Origin: Aldrovandia affinis
Taxonomy: Eukaryota > Chordata > Actinopteri > Notacanthiformes > Halosauridae
Reading direction: 5' to 3'
Assembly: GCA_029706075.1 (NCBI GenBank)
Contig: JAINUG010000191.1
Span: 1,653,501 to 1,717,500, forward strand
DNA: 64,000 nt
Part shown: positions 11,629 through 24,000 of the stretch, in pieces
Layout of the letters: the number at the start of each line of letters is the position of its first letter
How positions within the stretch are numbered: position 1 is the stretch's first letter
Position numbers and translations under genes: made by a program
Notes under the pieces: model-generated
The model's database searches: none
The model's input: only the letters and a program-made list of their open reading frames with translations
What the model was told of the DNA's origin: nothing

Positions 11629-13470
11629 TGGCTGAGCAACTTAGAAGTTATAGGGAGGTCATTTTGGAATACGGTTTCAAGCTAATTGCTGGTACATAGT
11701 GTAGATTCCCATTGTTTTTGGACATCAAGCTAGCCGTTGGTGGATTCGCTGTTCCTGTAGTGAGCAAATTTGATAAAAATTATTTGAGTACGTAGTAAAT
11801 TGTATTTAAAGGAAGAAAAAAAAAGTTCTTTAAATATATTTTCAGTAAGCAATCAATTTAGTGCTGGTCTATAGTAATATTAGTTGTGTGGTCTAAAGGT
11901 AAGTTGCAAGATATGCAAAATAAATTAAACCTATGTGGTGTGACATGTACCAGTAGGAAATGCGTCTTGACATTTTCAGTGCGTCCATGTTTCAACCTCC
12001 TCCACACTTACCCTTAACAGCATCGTTTTGGACTGTTTTAGTTTGGACTAAATTGTATAATTAGTCACATGTCTGTGCTGATTGGCAAATGATTGCTGAA
12101 TTTGGAGTGCCTACAGGGAGGGACGCCTGGAGGATAACTGCTGAAATTCAGCTTGACAGCCCAGATGGCCACGTGCTGGAGGTTTTCTCCAGGCCCTAGT
12201 CATTATGACCCAAAAAAAAAAAAAAAAAAAATGAACTCACCTGCCCAGAAACTGCCCAGAAAGTTAGCCTGATATTGCTTCCACTTCACCTACCTTTTCA
12301 CTGGCTTTAATTATGCATTAAGATAAATGGCATTTTCCATACTGGTGCCCTATCTTTCTCCTTACTATACCGTCATCTGGCTCGGTTTAATTCTGCAAAG
12401 GCTGCAAAATAGGAGGTAGGAAAGTATCTAAGGCAGCAGCTGTGCCTTTTTACAGCTCACTTACATTATCTGAAGCAATTGCCCCCCTATCACCCCCCTG
12501 TGGGCCCAAAGAGTAATGCGACAGGTCTAAAAGCTTTGGGCTGAAGCCTCAAATGTGCATTCAGGGGAGCGCAAATTTCACTTAAAGTATAAAAGCGAGT
12601 TACAGAGTCCTGGGACACAATGGCTCTTTCAGAGGGGCCCCCAAAAAACACCCAAAATCAACTCAAATCAGTCCTGGAGGCAAGACACACACCCCTGTCT
12701 CCCCTGTGCAGGAAATGGGTAAATAAATACAGAGAAGGAGGAGTGCGGACAGGGGGGGCTTGCTGATCCAGTGAACCTTGTCCAGGGGAGAAAGGTACAT
12801 GCTGGCTGGGGTCAGGTTGAGAAAACAAGGTCCCAGAAGCCACCGGGACAGGACCGGCTGCAGCAGGGAGAGGCCCTGTCAGATCTCCCATAATCCTCAG
12901 CTTTGTTTTTCACCGCTCCAAAGTCCTGCTTGAATAAATATACACTTCCTATGTCCTGCTGGGGGCTCGAGCCTCCAAACACAGGTTTTTTTACTTTAAT
13001 GGTGGACACCCGCTCCTCCCTCCACAGCCCCCCCGTCAGTTACACTCTGTCAGAGAGCGCATCCCCACCTTGTTTCCTGTTTCTGAAAGCTCCTTGACTT
13101 TGATGGGAAGCAACTTTTCTATTTTCGAATGCTTCCTAATTACACCTATCCTCTGGGCCAGCTGTCTTCTCTTGACGTGATCATTTAATCCAAGAAAGAT
13201 AACGGGCCCCTCAACGGTAGCACAAACAAGCTCGTTACCAAGGTAATTAAGCACCAAATGGAGAACAATCATCTCTCTATATCCCCTCTAAGACCAAACT
13301 GACATGTGCTCTCAACCGAGAAACAGAGACTTTTCCTAGATTCATACAGCAGGGGAGTGAGGAAGGCAGCCAAGAGCAAACTTTGAAAGAGATGTGAATA
13401 ATAACCACATACAGAAAATAACACGTGTCATGTTACATAATAAGTTGGACTTCTCAAATAAATTCAATTC
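11629..13470. other. Non-coding stretch; possible conserved elements
   Basis: Contains an A17-plus run at about 12211-12230 and otherwise complex sequence. Blocks at about 12250-12420 and 13090-13270 are rich in homeodomain/POU-like words (TTAATTATGCATTAAG; GGTAATTAAGC) and free of repeats, the look of conserved non-coding DNA. That is an impression only. No exon recognised. Confidence 0.3.
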
Positions 13471-13790
13471 TACCGTGTAGCGGTAGAATGTCCAACGCTG
13501 CCCATTGTGACCAGGGTTCAATTCCACCGGCCGCGCCAGTTTCAACTCGGCTGGGAGTGCCACTAGGGAGTGGCAATTGGCTGTCCGCCCCAGAGTGGGG
13601 GGAAGCCAATACGAGCTCACTGTGTATGTGAGTGGCCTTGTGCGCATACCGGAGTGACAGCTTTGCGGGTTCCGGCTCGGAAGAAGCGGTGCTCCGCCGC
13701 ATGTCGCTCTCAATATGAGGGAGGGGGAAATTGACATGAAAAAAGAGGGTATAATTGGCTACTAAATTGGGAGGAAAATGGGGAAAAACA
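13471..13790 (+). mobile_element. tRNA-derived SINE, + strand
   Basis: The tRNA-like head carries an A-box-like GTAGCGGTAGAATG and a B-box-like GGGTTCAATTCC (about 13516). The body includes TTGGCTGTCCGCC and the tail reads GTATAATTGGCTACTAAATT, then GGGAGGAAAATGGGGAAAAA. The same head, body words and tail occur in the reverse-complement copy at 44825-45175. Followed by an A-rich tract. Confidence 0.75.
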
Positions 13791-14097
13791 GCAGAAAGAG
13801 AAAATAAAAAAATAACAAATAATAAAAAATAACCAAAAAAAGAAGCAGTCACCGCCTCTCCACATCTTAATATCAGAGTTTGGAGAACAGCAGGTTCGGT
13901 CTGGTGGTCAGAGCATACAGGCGCAGCAGATCAATTGTCTCAAACAGCACGTGTGCATCATCCTTGTGAGGGTCGGCACTTTTGCCAATGAGATTTGAAT
14001 GCTATTGATAAACCCATACAGGCTGACTTTCAGATCGATAGCCCTTTCTCTTCATGAAGAACAGACAGCAGGAAAGCAGTAACTCCTGCCCCCTGTC

Positions 14098-14099
14098 TG

Positions 14100-14143
<44 letters not shown>

Positions 14144-14240
14144 ACACACTCTCACTCACAAACACACACTCTCACTCACACACACATGCACCCACGCACA
14201 CGCACGCACGCACACACTCACACACACACACACACATATC
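14098..14240. repeat. (AC)n compound microsatellite
   Basis: About 42 bp of pure CA, then interrupted CACTCTCACTCACA and ACGCACGCACG blocks, then CA again. Frames read as Thr/His and are not genes. Confidence 0.95.
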
Positions 14241-15024
14241 ATACCACATTTTTATTAATTCCAGAATCCATTCTGGTGCCTCTGATTGGAGAAACACTGT
14301 GAGAGGGTTTGCAGCTTCATGCTTCTCCATCAATCTGGAGGAAGATGGTGGACGAGGAGAAGGGATTGAGGAATAATATGGGCAAGAAGGTTACATCAGC
14401 ATTACATCAACATATTTAATACTGCTAGCAACCAGAGAGCAGACATTTCTACCGAAGTCATAGCTACTACAGTAGAACCTCCGAGACATGAACGCATCGG
14501 GAATTTAGGTCATAACTTTGAAAGCGACATGAAAATTCACCAATTTTAAAAATGTGCATTTAATTGGAATTGTAATCTTACATTATGGCCGCCTTAAAAA
14601 AAAAAAAAAAAGGCTTCTCTTATGTTGTAGATATAATCCTTCGTTTATGTTAATAACCAGTAATCACTTCGCCTCTACTCACACGGGGGCCTTTAACGTC
14701 CCGAGCCGTGCCACTCCTTGGACCGGGGTCCTGTCAGCACTCCGCTCAGCACACAGGAGGGAAATGAGATTAGAGAATCACAAGCCACAGCTCCAATCCA
14801 ATTGTGACCCATATTCAGGCTTCATTACTGTGTCTGAGAGAGCCGCTTCGGGAGATGGAAGGGCAGAGGAAGTTATATCTTAATTAGCTTTTTTTCCCCT
14901 CTTGATAAAAAAAATAAAAAATGTTTTCTGAGGCCTTAAGCCCTCTGGCTTGTCATACTGGAACCCGTGATTCGGTGTAATTCGAGAAACGGCACAGAAA
15001 GCAGTCTTTGGAGGAGGGGCACCA
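14241..15024. other. Non-coding stretch
   Basis: Complex sequence with an A16 run at about 14597-14612. The block at 14700-14890 is GC-balanced and repeat-free. No exon recognised. Confidence 0.35.
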
Positions 15025-15275
15025 CTGCCTACTTGTTCAATACTTGTATATGTATCCCTGCTTACTCCTCATTTAAAAAAATAAAAATACAAATAAATGT
15101 ACTAACCTTTTCCTTCCCAGTGTTACAGGTATGGTATGCAGCTGCCTACAACAATGTCTATCGCTGTATTACTGCACTGATCTCTTGCGCGAACTACGAT
15201 TGTTCCTACCATGTATTAATGCACATATTGTAAGTCGCTCTGGATAAGAGCGTCTGCTAAATGCTTAAAATGTCA
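15025..15275 (+). mobile_element. L2-type LINE 3'-end fragment, + strand
   Basis: Contains TACTTGTTCAATAC, an A-rich stretch, CTAACCTTTTCCTTCCCAGT, GTTACAGGTATGGTATGCAG and the 3' tail GTCGCTCTGGATAAGAGCGT followed by CTGCTAAATGCTTAAAATG. It matches the 3' UTR of the LINE at 39222-40926 nearly base for base. The 88-codon open frame inside is an artefact. Confidence 0.85.
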
Positions 15276-15827
15276 ATGTTCAATAGGTTCAATAACACAA
15301 CACTAATGTTTAACTTACAGGAGGCTGCAATTCACATTATTTCTGTTCTCCTCCTCAGAGTCAGAGTAAATCGACCCTTAATGTTCTAATAATAGGGTTA
15401 AAATGTCCAGTCAAATCATGTTTGCAAAGGTTTAGTGGATATTGGCAGACAGATATTTGGAAACTGTTTCAATAAGCAGGTGGATTTAATTTTGAGAGCA
15501 GTGGTGAGATGTTGCTGTTTAAAGTGGCAAACCAAAAGACTAGAACGTTTGTGATTTATATGAGAACTGAAGACCAGCCTTCAGTCACATTAGAATTTCT
15601 GTTGTTAAAAACAGAGAGAGAGAGAGACAGTATAATTAAGCCCGGATCTCAAGTTCCAGAGCTGAGTGTCAAGTTCCTACATCAACAAAAAAATATTTAA
15701 AAAGCACAGAAATCTTTGTGTTCTTGAATGCTAACGTGGTTCTGCTAGCAGGTCCCTTTTTAAGAAAGGTTTTGCTTCCATGATTGCGATATGTTGTTTT
15801 CTCACCCACGTTCCTTGTTTTCACACT

Positions 15828-16110
15828 AACTATAAGTCACTCTCGATAAAAGCCTGTGCTATATGATTACATTTTAACTGTAAATTGATACATTGTTTAC
15901 TTTCATGTCCATTTGTGCTGCTGGATATTTGCCTGAGCAATTCAGGTTAAGTACCTTTCTCAAGGGTTCAATGGCACTGTGCCTTTGAGGATTTGAACCA
16001 GCAATCTCTGCCCAATGCAATAAATGTGATTCGTTGGGCAGGGAAACTTCCGGCACAGCTGTGATTCCATGCCGTTGCCTGCACTCATGGCACAATGGTG
16101 CTTTCTCCCC
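15828..16110. mobile_element. Decayed SINE-like remnant
   Basis: An L2-like tail is recognisable at 15833-15865 (AAGTCACTCTCGATAAAAGC), followed by CTTTCTCAAGGGTTCAATGG and a B-box-like GGATTTGAACCAGCAATC (about 15990-16007). The order suggests one or two overlapping degenerate SINEs. Boundaries are uncertain. Confidence 0.4.
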
Positions 16111-19100
16111 TCATACCCCATGAAACCATTCAATGCCCCCCCTCCTGTGTCCTGGACTCCTCCTGGCCAAATCAATCCCCCCCGCCCTCGTGGCCGGCCC
16201 TTGCTGCCTCACATGACGCTCTGACCACAGGCCTCTTGTTTTCCTTGCCAGCGGAAACGTCTCCACTCCAGCCACATTCAATTTGAAAACCGAACAATCA
16301 TTTCACCTTGAAAAGCTTGGGATATTTACAGAGACCACAGAGACCGACACCAAAGAGGAGGGCTGAAAGCCACACCGCCAAAAAACCCCAGACCCACATC
16401 TGGTTTGTGCATTTTACATCATGTCATCATGCCACGGCCCTAAGATTGATCGCTGTACGAAATGTCGCTTGTACCCGGGCCAAGAAATAACTAATCTCCA
16501 CCCTTAATGCCCCCTCCCCTCTCCCCCCGTTTGCATATGTGGGGAATTTTATGTTTCATAATTGATGATTTCTGTGTAATCATATTGATGTGGAGTTTAT
16601 ATTTCCATGAATATTTCTTTGTCTCTGCCATTAAGCTTTATTTTGATTTGGGTATTTTCTTTTTAATTTACTCCCTTAAGTACAGCCAGATATTATTTCC
16701 AAACTATGTATTGTATAAACAGTATTATAAATAGTCATCCATCATATATTTCTCCGTTTGCCTCTAATTCAAAAAGTTGTGATTGGACCAATGGTAGATT
16801 CCAAGGAAGCAGGCAGAACAAATACATGAGAAATAAATCAGGCCAATCTCTCTCCACAGGAAAGGCAGAGAGAGGCCAACATTCTGTCCAACGGTGAACT
16901 TTAAAAGGGGACTCTTCTGTCCAACAGTGAACTGTAAATGCAGGCTTGTAAGGGCCGCTGACGACAGATGACACAATGTCAATGTGAAATCAAGGCCATA
17001 ACCACATCATATATACTGGGGGGGACATAATGAAATGTTTGATATCTACAAATTATTGGGGGGAAGGGGGCAGATATGACTGTTTTGAGTATACATGCCC
17101 ACTCATTATGCCTGTGTAGATTGTCTCGGCCCTGGAAAGAATTGAGCAGGTGGGGGGGGGGGCTTGTCCAATACATTTTTAAATAACTATTATTATTATT
17201 AATTATTATTATTATTATTTTTATTATTAATGTTCTTGTCTTAAAGTCCAGAAATTATTATAAGTATATAATGGGGATTATCAAAAATAAATAAATCAAG
17301 TTTAAAATGTACATTTGAGCTGAGCCTACTGATTACATTGAAGGTGTACATGCTGTACTTGTGTGGTTTGGTCTGATGGCTCCACTGGAATGTTAGGCTT
17401 CTGTGGAGCCAAACTCAGAGGCATGAACTTTCATCGAAACACTTTCACTTTCCGTCCAAGCCCAAAAAAGAAACCTAATCTTACGTGACTTTGACAAGGT
17501 GGCTCCCGTTGTAATCACAATCCTACATTGAACGGTTTTCACTTCAGTTCCCGCAGACGCACAAGACGCCCGCTGATGTGTTCCCTGACAGACGGGATGT
17601 GGCAGGTATGTTTCCATTCCAAGCCGTGGAAATGCTGCGGTCGGCGTTTCTCTGTTATCTAAAACAAGGGTCTTAAAAACCGCACCTCGGCTTTTGCTGG
17701 AGGTCTGCCTCTCCTGGCCCGGGCTTTAATGAGGTGAGGAAGGTCTGGGAACGTTAGCTGTGGCTCATTTTCTGGGGGAAATACAGCAGTGAACACTTGT
17801 TATGACAGAGTAACGAGTGAGACAGTCCAGAGCACCGCGCTCAGCCTCAAATGCACGGCCCTTTCGCTTCGCTCGCCACGCTCCCCTTTAAACACGGGGG
17901 AATGTAAACAATTGTACACCCAAACATATCCCTCGCGTCAGCCGGGTTTCCTTCCAGCAACACAAAGGAGAGGGTTCAGATAGCAAAAATCACAGATTTT
18001 AATGAGAAAACCCGATACTCTGGAGGAGATTTTTTTTTTTTTACATGTTGTTGCTCTTCCAAACGAGAGGTGAAAGAAATTCAATGTAATGATTTTAAAG
18101 GCCCAAAAGTCAACGTGGAATAAAGGCATTGTAAATTGAATGGCTAAAAAGGCTATCCTGGACCTAATAGTCCTGGTTTACACTAGGATACACAAAACCC
18201 AGATGACTTAACGCTAAGTGGCATAAGTAAGCGTTGAATTATTGATTCCCATTTAATTCGACTTTAATTTGGCAATTGATATCCTGTCTGGGAAATTAGG
18301 AGTCAATAAGTGAGGTGTATCTAGTTGAACACTGCGGTCAATTTGTACATTGTATCTCTCGCGACCCTGATTCAAATTCACACATAGTACAACTACTGTA
18401 CATACTTTTTCAAGCTATGCCAACAGCTGCCATGACCCATTCTATTTGCCCACGTAAGACCGCTGGCTTTCCAGTTCAGCATCCAAAGAGTTTAAACATT
18501 ACTGACAACATCTTCAGGAAGTCGTCCTGAAAACCGCGTTTGCAAAACACGTGAGGAATTTCTGAGGAGGGGAAGCAGGTTAGCATGGCGTGCCTCATGG
18601 CTCGGCCTGTTTTCTGCGTGCACAGTTTTGATTCTCTATTTTTAATTTTATCGACTGTTTGTCGATCAGCGAAGGCTCCTAGAGCTCAAACCGTAATCAC
18701 GGCCGAAAAGAGGATAAATCCGCCAACGTAGGTGAACTTCATACCTGACGCTACTGTGGAAAAATGTCACCACAAACAAATGAAGGGAGTAACACAGGCT
18801 GGCACAAAGCTTAGCCAGCCCAAACATGTCGACCTCGGCGCGTTTATACGATCTCAGACAGTTATATAAAACAGGGAGCAGCGTTGGAATGAAGCAGAAG
18901 GAGGAAATAAAACCGAGCTCAGTTTTTTTTTTTTAAGGAGTTGAGCTCGGCGCAGCACCATGAGCCTGTCTCCAGTACAGTCCAGCTCTCTGTGTCTTTG
19001 GGGATTTGACCGGTTTCTGACATGCTGTCATCTTGAAAGACTGTGAAAAATTAAGCAGAACAGCTTAGGCCTCCGTGAACAGGTCACGCCACAGAGTGCG

Positions 19101-20114
19101 GAATTTTCCCAGAAAAACGACATCAGAAGTTCTAGGCGCTTGTCTTCATAACAGAGTGGATACATTATACACAGCCAGTCAAGAGAGAGCGGGCAGGAAT
19201 ACCCTGCCTCTTAGCCACAACACATCCACCGGCAGAGAAAAAATGTGCAAGCTTACTCATTCAGTTTGCTCTAGACAACCGTTAAATCCATCAGGTAATG
19301 AACCATTTTAAATTCCTCAATCAAGTCCATTGAAATATAGGATACGGGAAGCAATTCATCGCCTTTTCATTTTAAGCTCGTCGCGGTGAAGATGAGGATG
19401 TGGTATATTTCAGAGGTGTGTGCCAGCACTGCCAACTTCAATGTGAGTTGAGTCATGAATTCATCACGGAACTGCCACCAGCAAGGACAGATAAAATTAC
19501 ACTTTGCAGACTCTAAGGAAAGGTGGATTCTATCTCCTTTATTATTGTTTAGAGAGCTTGTCGAGAAAAAGTAAACCTGAGAAATTTCAGAGCAAAAAAA
19601 TAAATTAAAAAATTGCTCATTCTACTGCAAACTTTTAAATGAGCTGTCGACAGGGCACAGTCAATAATCAGCTACGGTTACTGTTGATTTAAGTACTGTT
19701 TGTTTCAACTGCAAACTGCACTGCTAATGTCCTGCTGGTTGTGACTGATTACTTTAGATCACCGGCCAATGAAAGAACACAGGGAAACCACATGTGCAAT
19801 CACATGTATTGGCACAATTTAAGGAATTGCACTTTGGAAGCAACCATTTATAACTGCATGAAGAGAGCCCTTCACTGGCCCGGCCAGGCGGGCCCTGGGG
19901 CGGATCTGTCAGTGTCCTGTCTTCCTCGCGGTGCGGGAGGCGTGCGGGGTGTTTGTGTATTTGTTTTGCCGTCACAGCGCTGCTGAAGCACCTCTTGACC
20001 CTCCCATCCGGCGCTCGGTGACGGGGTCACGGTGGAGTGTGGGCAGGCCTCAGCCCCGGGGCCAGGGCAGCTGCTGAGAGAAGCTTCCGATTCCGCTTCT
20101 CTCCCCTAACCCAC
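16111..20114. other. Long non-coding stretch, few repeats
   Basis: Mostly complex, repeat-poor sequence. Notable items are an (ATT)n-like tract at 17184-17228, T/A runs at about 18029 and 18925, and a 9-bp stem (CCGAGCTCA/TGAGCTCGG) around 18912-18950. The block 16380-16720 (containing TTTGCATATG, an octamer-like word, and TAATTGATGATTT) looks like conserved non-coding DNA. No open frame here resembles a known exon. Confidence 0.35.
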
Positions 20115-20278
20115 GCCCCCAAACCACACCCCCACCCCCAGAACCACACATCCCTGACCCCCAAACCACACCCCAACGCCCTAAACCATACCACCGCCCC
20201 CGAACTACACCCCCAACCTCCAAACCACACCCCAACACCCCAAACCACACCTCCAACTCCCCAAACCACACACCCAGG
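20115..20278 (+). repeat. C-rich minisatellite, ~20-bp unit, about 8 copies
   Basis: Tandem variants of CCCCAAACCACACCCCAAC. About eight units of 19-22 bp are visible. The minus strand is G-rich (GGGTGTGGTTTGGGG). The open frames across it (Pro/His/Thr or Trp/Gly repeats) are artefacts. Confidence 0.9.
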
Positions 20279-21959
20279 GAGATGACCAACATTCCTGAAT
20301 CCAGTTATTCCCAAGAACAGGGCCGGCAGGGAGCGCCGGACCCATCCTCCAATGAAGGAGGGTGCAAGCTATTCTCACTTTCTGTGGTAAGAGAAATGAA
20401 GAGGTCATTCATTACTGTGTAAAGAGACTCCTGGGGCTATAAGGCTTTCCCTTGGAAGGGAGAGGCAGACAGGCTGACAGCTTTGTCTCTTCCTCTGCAA
20501 CATGTGGCCTGAGCTGTCTTTCAGTGAAGGAAATTAACCCATCGACTGCTGTAATGGGTGCAGCATTGCATGTGTGACGCTGTGGTTTTGAGTATTTAGT
20601 ATTTATACCGTTCTTGTGGGGTTATATGATTGTTCTGTTTACTACTGGCATTACCATATAAGCCAGTCAGCTACACTAGAAGCCTTTGGGGGAAGGGCTG
20701 TGTACCAAACAGCACATGTTTAAAGGTTCCATTCAAAGCTTGTATGGCAAATAGCTTGTGACACAAGACACACAACCTACACACAAGCGCATAGATGGTA
20801 GGTAAATTAACATGTCTCCCAAATCAAAGTTCCCCTGTGATCATTACTTTATGATAGCTTTACCTGTCTAGAATCAGACAGGTAAAAAAAATACACTTAG
20901 ACTGTACGATACCAAGATCAAGGGTGACATGATGAATGAACTACACCACGATGAGGTCGGAAGTCTTTAACATAACGACTGCTACGTTGTCTTATGAGAT
21001 CACATGCATTTGCTGGCTCAGTGCCACGGAAATTTGCTTGCCAATTGCACATCCAAGGCAGTGGCTGGTGCCACAGTAAAGGAGAGGAGGAAGACAGAAC
21101 TCCAGGCACAAAATGTTTCCGGCCTGGTCGCCTAGAGGACCTTGGTTGGCGAGGAAACGCCGAGCGCTGGAGCCGTTCCGGTCGTCCTTCTGCCTCCGCA
21201 GTGACACAGAGGACACTGCGCATCGCGGTGACAAGTGACACCGTACGAGACACCGCTGTGACAATCGGTCGATGCGCTCACTCAAAACAAACAGCGCACA
21301 TCCTGGAAGCTCTCGCACCGCGGCCCTGACACCACCGACAGCAAGCGGATAAAAGGTGGTGATGTCATCGCGCGTGGCAATAAAAAAAAAAAAAAAAAAA
21401 CACGATTGCCATCTTTCGGGAAAGAGACGCAGCGCATTCTCGGTGCGTTTTCCTGTGGTAACTTCACATCACGAGCGAGGAGTCACCCCTGCTCACCCCC
21501 CGAAGATGAGTGAACGTGACAGTAGCTGTCACACACCATCACAGCAATGTTCACATTCCCAGGTGAACGTGTCCTTAACTCTCAAGTTACGGTAAACATC
21601 TCAAACACTGCTGGCGGAGAGCGCGCGCGTTAATGACTCTCCGCCGTCTCTCACCCGTATCCTCCGGCGCTCCACTAAGCCTCTTCATTAGCAGGTTTAT
21701 CCCCATCGCCAGGTATGGCTGCAGGAGAAATGATAAATCTTCATAACAGCGCATAAAGTGCCTCGACATTCATCACGAGCTCGGCGCTCTCCACACCTCG
21801 GATAATGAAGGCATTTGTTAGTCTCGTATATCAGCATTAGCTTCTGCCACGGGTTGGGCTTTTTTCTTCTCCTTAACCCTTCTCGCGCTGCAAACGCGGG
21901 GGCCCTGAGCCAGCACAGACGCCTCACAGAAAGACTGATGTGCTCTTTTAGCGAGCTGA
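20279..21959. other. Non-coding stretch, rising GC
   Basis: No exon recognised. CpG density rises from about 21100. An A18 run lies at about 21383-21400. The overlapping open frames at 20918-21329 on both strands have no recognisable domain. Confidence 0.35.
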
Positions 21960-22450
21960 CAGAATGAAAAATCCGGCGCCCTCCAAAGAGCGCTTTTTAG
22001 TTCGTCTCGCCCCGACGGTCGCGTAAACGCGCCGACGAGCGCGAGCTAAGAATAGGGCGGCGTGCGAGAGGATGCGGCACACAACGGCCGGCGAGAAGCC
22101 GTTGTGCGTGTGTGCGTGCGCTGCACGGCAGGTTTTTTCAGGGGGCGCGGGGGGGATTACAGGTGGCGAGACGGAGCCGCGCGCCGACCGCAGTCCCGTT
22201 TCCCGCGGAGAAGGGGGTGAAACGCGGGCGGGTCGGAGAAGAGGGGATGAAGAGGGGGTGAAACGACGGGAAGACGACAGGCAACGGGAGCGCGTTCCCT
22301 CGAGCGAGGGCCGTTTCAGAAACGCGGCCGCACTGCCCTGAGAGTCTCCGGTCTGCTCGGGAATTCAAATGAAGCCGTGGAGGGGGATCGATGCGCAGCG
22401 CAGGAGGGCGGGAGAGAGCGGGCGGGCTCTGATCGAACAGGCTTTGAAAA
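21960..22450. promoter_or_regulatory. CpG-rich island, possible promoter of an unrecognised transcript
   Basis: By eye this is the most CpG-dense part of the window (CGCGTAAACGCGCCGACGAG, GAGCCGCGCGCCGACCGC, ACGCGGCCGC). It includes a 9-bp stem-loop at 22080-22106. In vertebrates such islands often mark promoters or developmental enhancers. No start codon with coding-like continuation or known protein is visible on either strand, so function is inference. Confidence 0.5.
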
Positions 22451-22878
22451 ATCCCATCGATTCTGGTCACGCCTGGCCAGGCTTTCCTATTCGGTTACTC
22501 ATCTATTTCAGGTGTTCTGAGATTAAGCGTTTTTTTTATTTGATCTCCGGCACGATGACGAGCGAGCGCGCATGCCGCTCTTAGTCACACGCCCCTCAGA
22601 GCACGGCCTGCAGTGTGACTCTTCCCGGAAAGAGCTGCAGTTTCTGAGCCGCGTAAAACTAACAGCGTCTTCTCCCAGTCCCAACGGCTGACAAATTAAC
22701 ACTCCGCAAACATGTTTGGCTGGATGCCACTCGAGTGCACACATCTGTCTTGCGAGGCTCCTCTCTCCGCCCTACGCGGTGTGTGCCTTCTCCCGGGCTC
22801 CCTTTCGAAAGCCCACTGATGCACCACACTCTAATTAAACATGCATGTTCAACGATAGCCGTGAGGTGTATCGTAAGG

Positions 22879-23050
22879 CAGGGTTACTCAAATCACGGTC
22901 CTCGCGTGTTTTTCCACGCTCCCTTTACCTGGGAGACAGGCGTGAAGACACTCTGGCCAATCATTTGCGCTAATTGTTCAATTAGCTACCTGAGAGGAAA
23001 GGAAAACCAGGACTGGATTTGGATTTGTGGGCCAGATTTGAGTAACCCTG
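22879..23050. mobile_element. Short hAT-type MITE, 172 bp
   Basis: Perfect 15-bp terminal inverted repeats: CAGGGTTACTCAAAT at the left and ATTTGAGTAACCCTG at the right. The flanks TCGTAAGG (22871-22878) and TCGTGAGG (23051-23058) are an 8-bp target duplication with one mismatch, the size expected of hAT insertions. There is no coding capacity: the open frame at 22735-23061 only crosses it. Confidence 0.88.
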
Positions 23051-23760
23051 TCGTGAGGTAACTACTGATCATTTTTCAGAGTACAGCCCTAGGTGGCCTT
23101 TAAAAGAGTCTGATCTGTGCATGTGTGTGTGTATGTGTGTGTTCATGTGTGTGTATATGTGTGTGTGCCATATCTGGTCATGAACAGTTCAGCACTCATC
23201 AGGAAGTGATTCGTTCATGAATGGCATTCATGGGTCCTTGTAAGGAAATGTTTTGTTGAAGTGCTCCATTAAATGACATTATGTTCATGTGGAATTTCTT
23301 TCTCCCTTTCTCCTTTGTTCATGGCACAGATAGAGACACAGAGGCAAACAACAAATGAAGACTCAAGAAAGTACAGAAGCAGTAAGATATCACTCTGGGC
23401 AGCAGAAAAATGGGCTTCTAAAAATGCACCATAAGAGGGTACTCACAAACACCTGTCCACCCCCTTGCTGTCTTCAAGCTGTCCCAAGCTCTCTGTTTCC
23501 ATAGCAATTCATTCTTTTCGGAAGAGAGAGAGAGAGACAATACAGATACAACCGTAGTGAAATATATTTGCTGACAAGCTTCTGAACCATGTCAGAATCT
23601 AATATCGCACTTTAAAGTAAGATTTAGGCTAGGCAAAATAGAAACAAAAAAGTATTTTGTTTTTATTACTAGAGAAAATTGAAGAGCCATCTATTGAGCC
23701 CCATCAATTATGGATTCTATCATGACTTGTCAAGGTTGGGTTGTTTCTCTAACTGGCATT
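23051..23760. other. Non-coding stretch
   Basis: Contains a TG-rich tract at 23119-23166. Otherwise nothing recognised. Confidence 0.4.
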
Positions 23761-23761
23761 T

Positions 23762-23883
23762 GCACACACACACACACACACACACACAACACATGCACAC
23801 AGACATGCAAACACACACACATACACACAAGAACACACACACTCTCTCACACACAAACATACACACATACCCTCTCTCTCTCA

Positions 23884-23929
<46 letters not shown>

Positions 23930-24000
23930 TACTCATACACTCTCTCTCTCACACACAAACACATACACACACACATACTCTCTCTCTCACACACACATAT
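23762..24000. repeat. (AC)n / (CT)n compound microsatellite
   Basis: Alternating CACACA and CTCTCT blocks over about 240 bp. The three overlapping open frames here are artefacts. Confidence 0.95.

Noticed and set aside
20918..21329. Overlapping 108-111-codon frames on both strands
   Set aside because: GC-rich sequence has few stops; composition and mutual overlap give no support for a protein.
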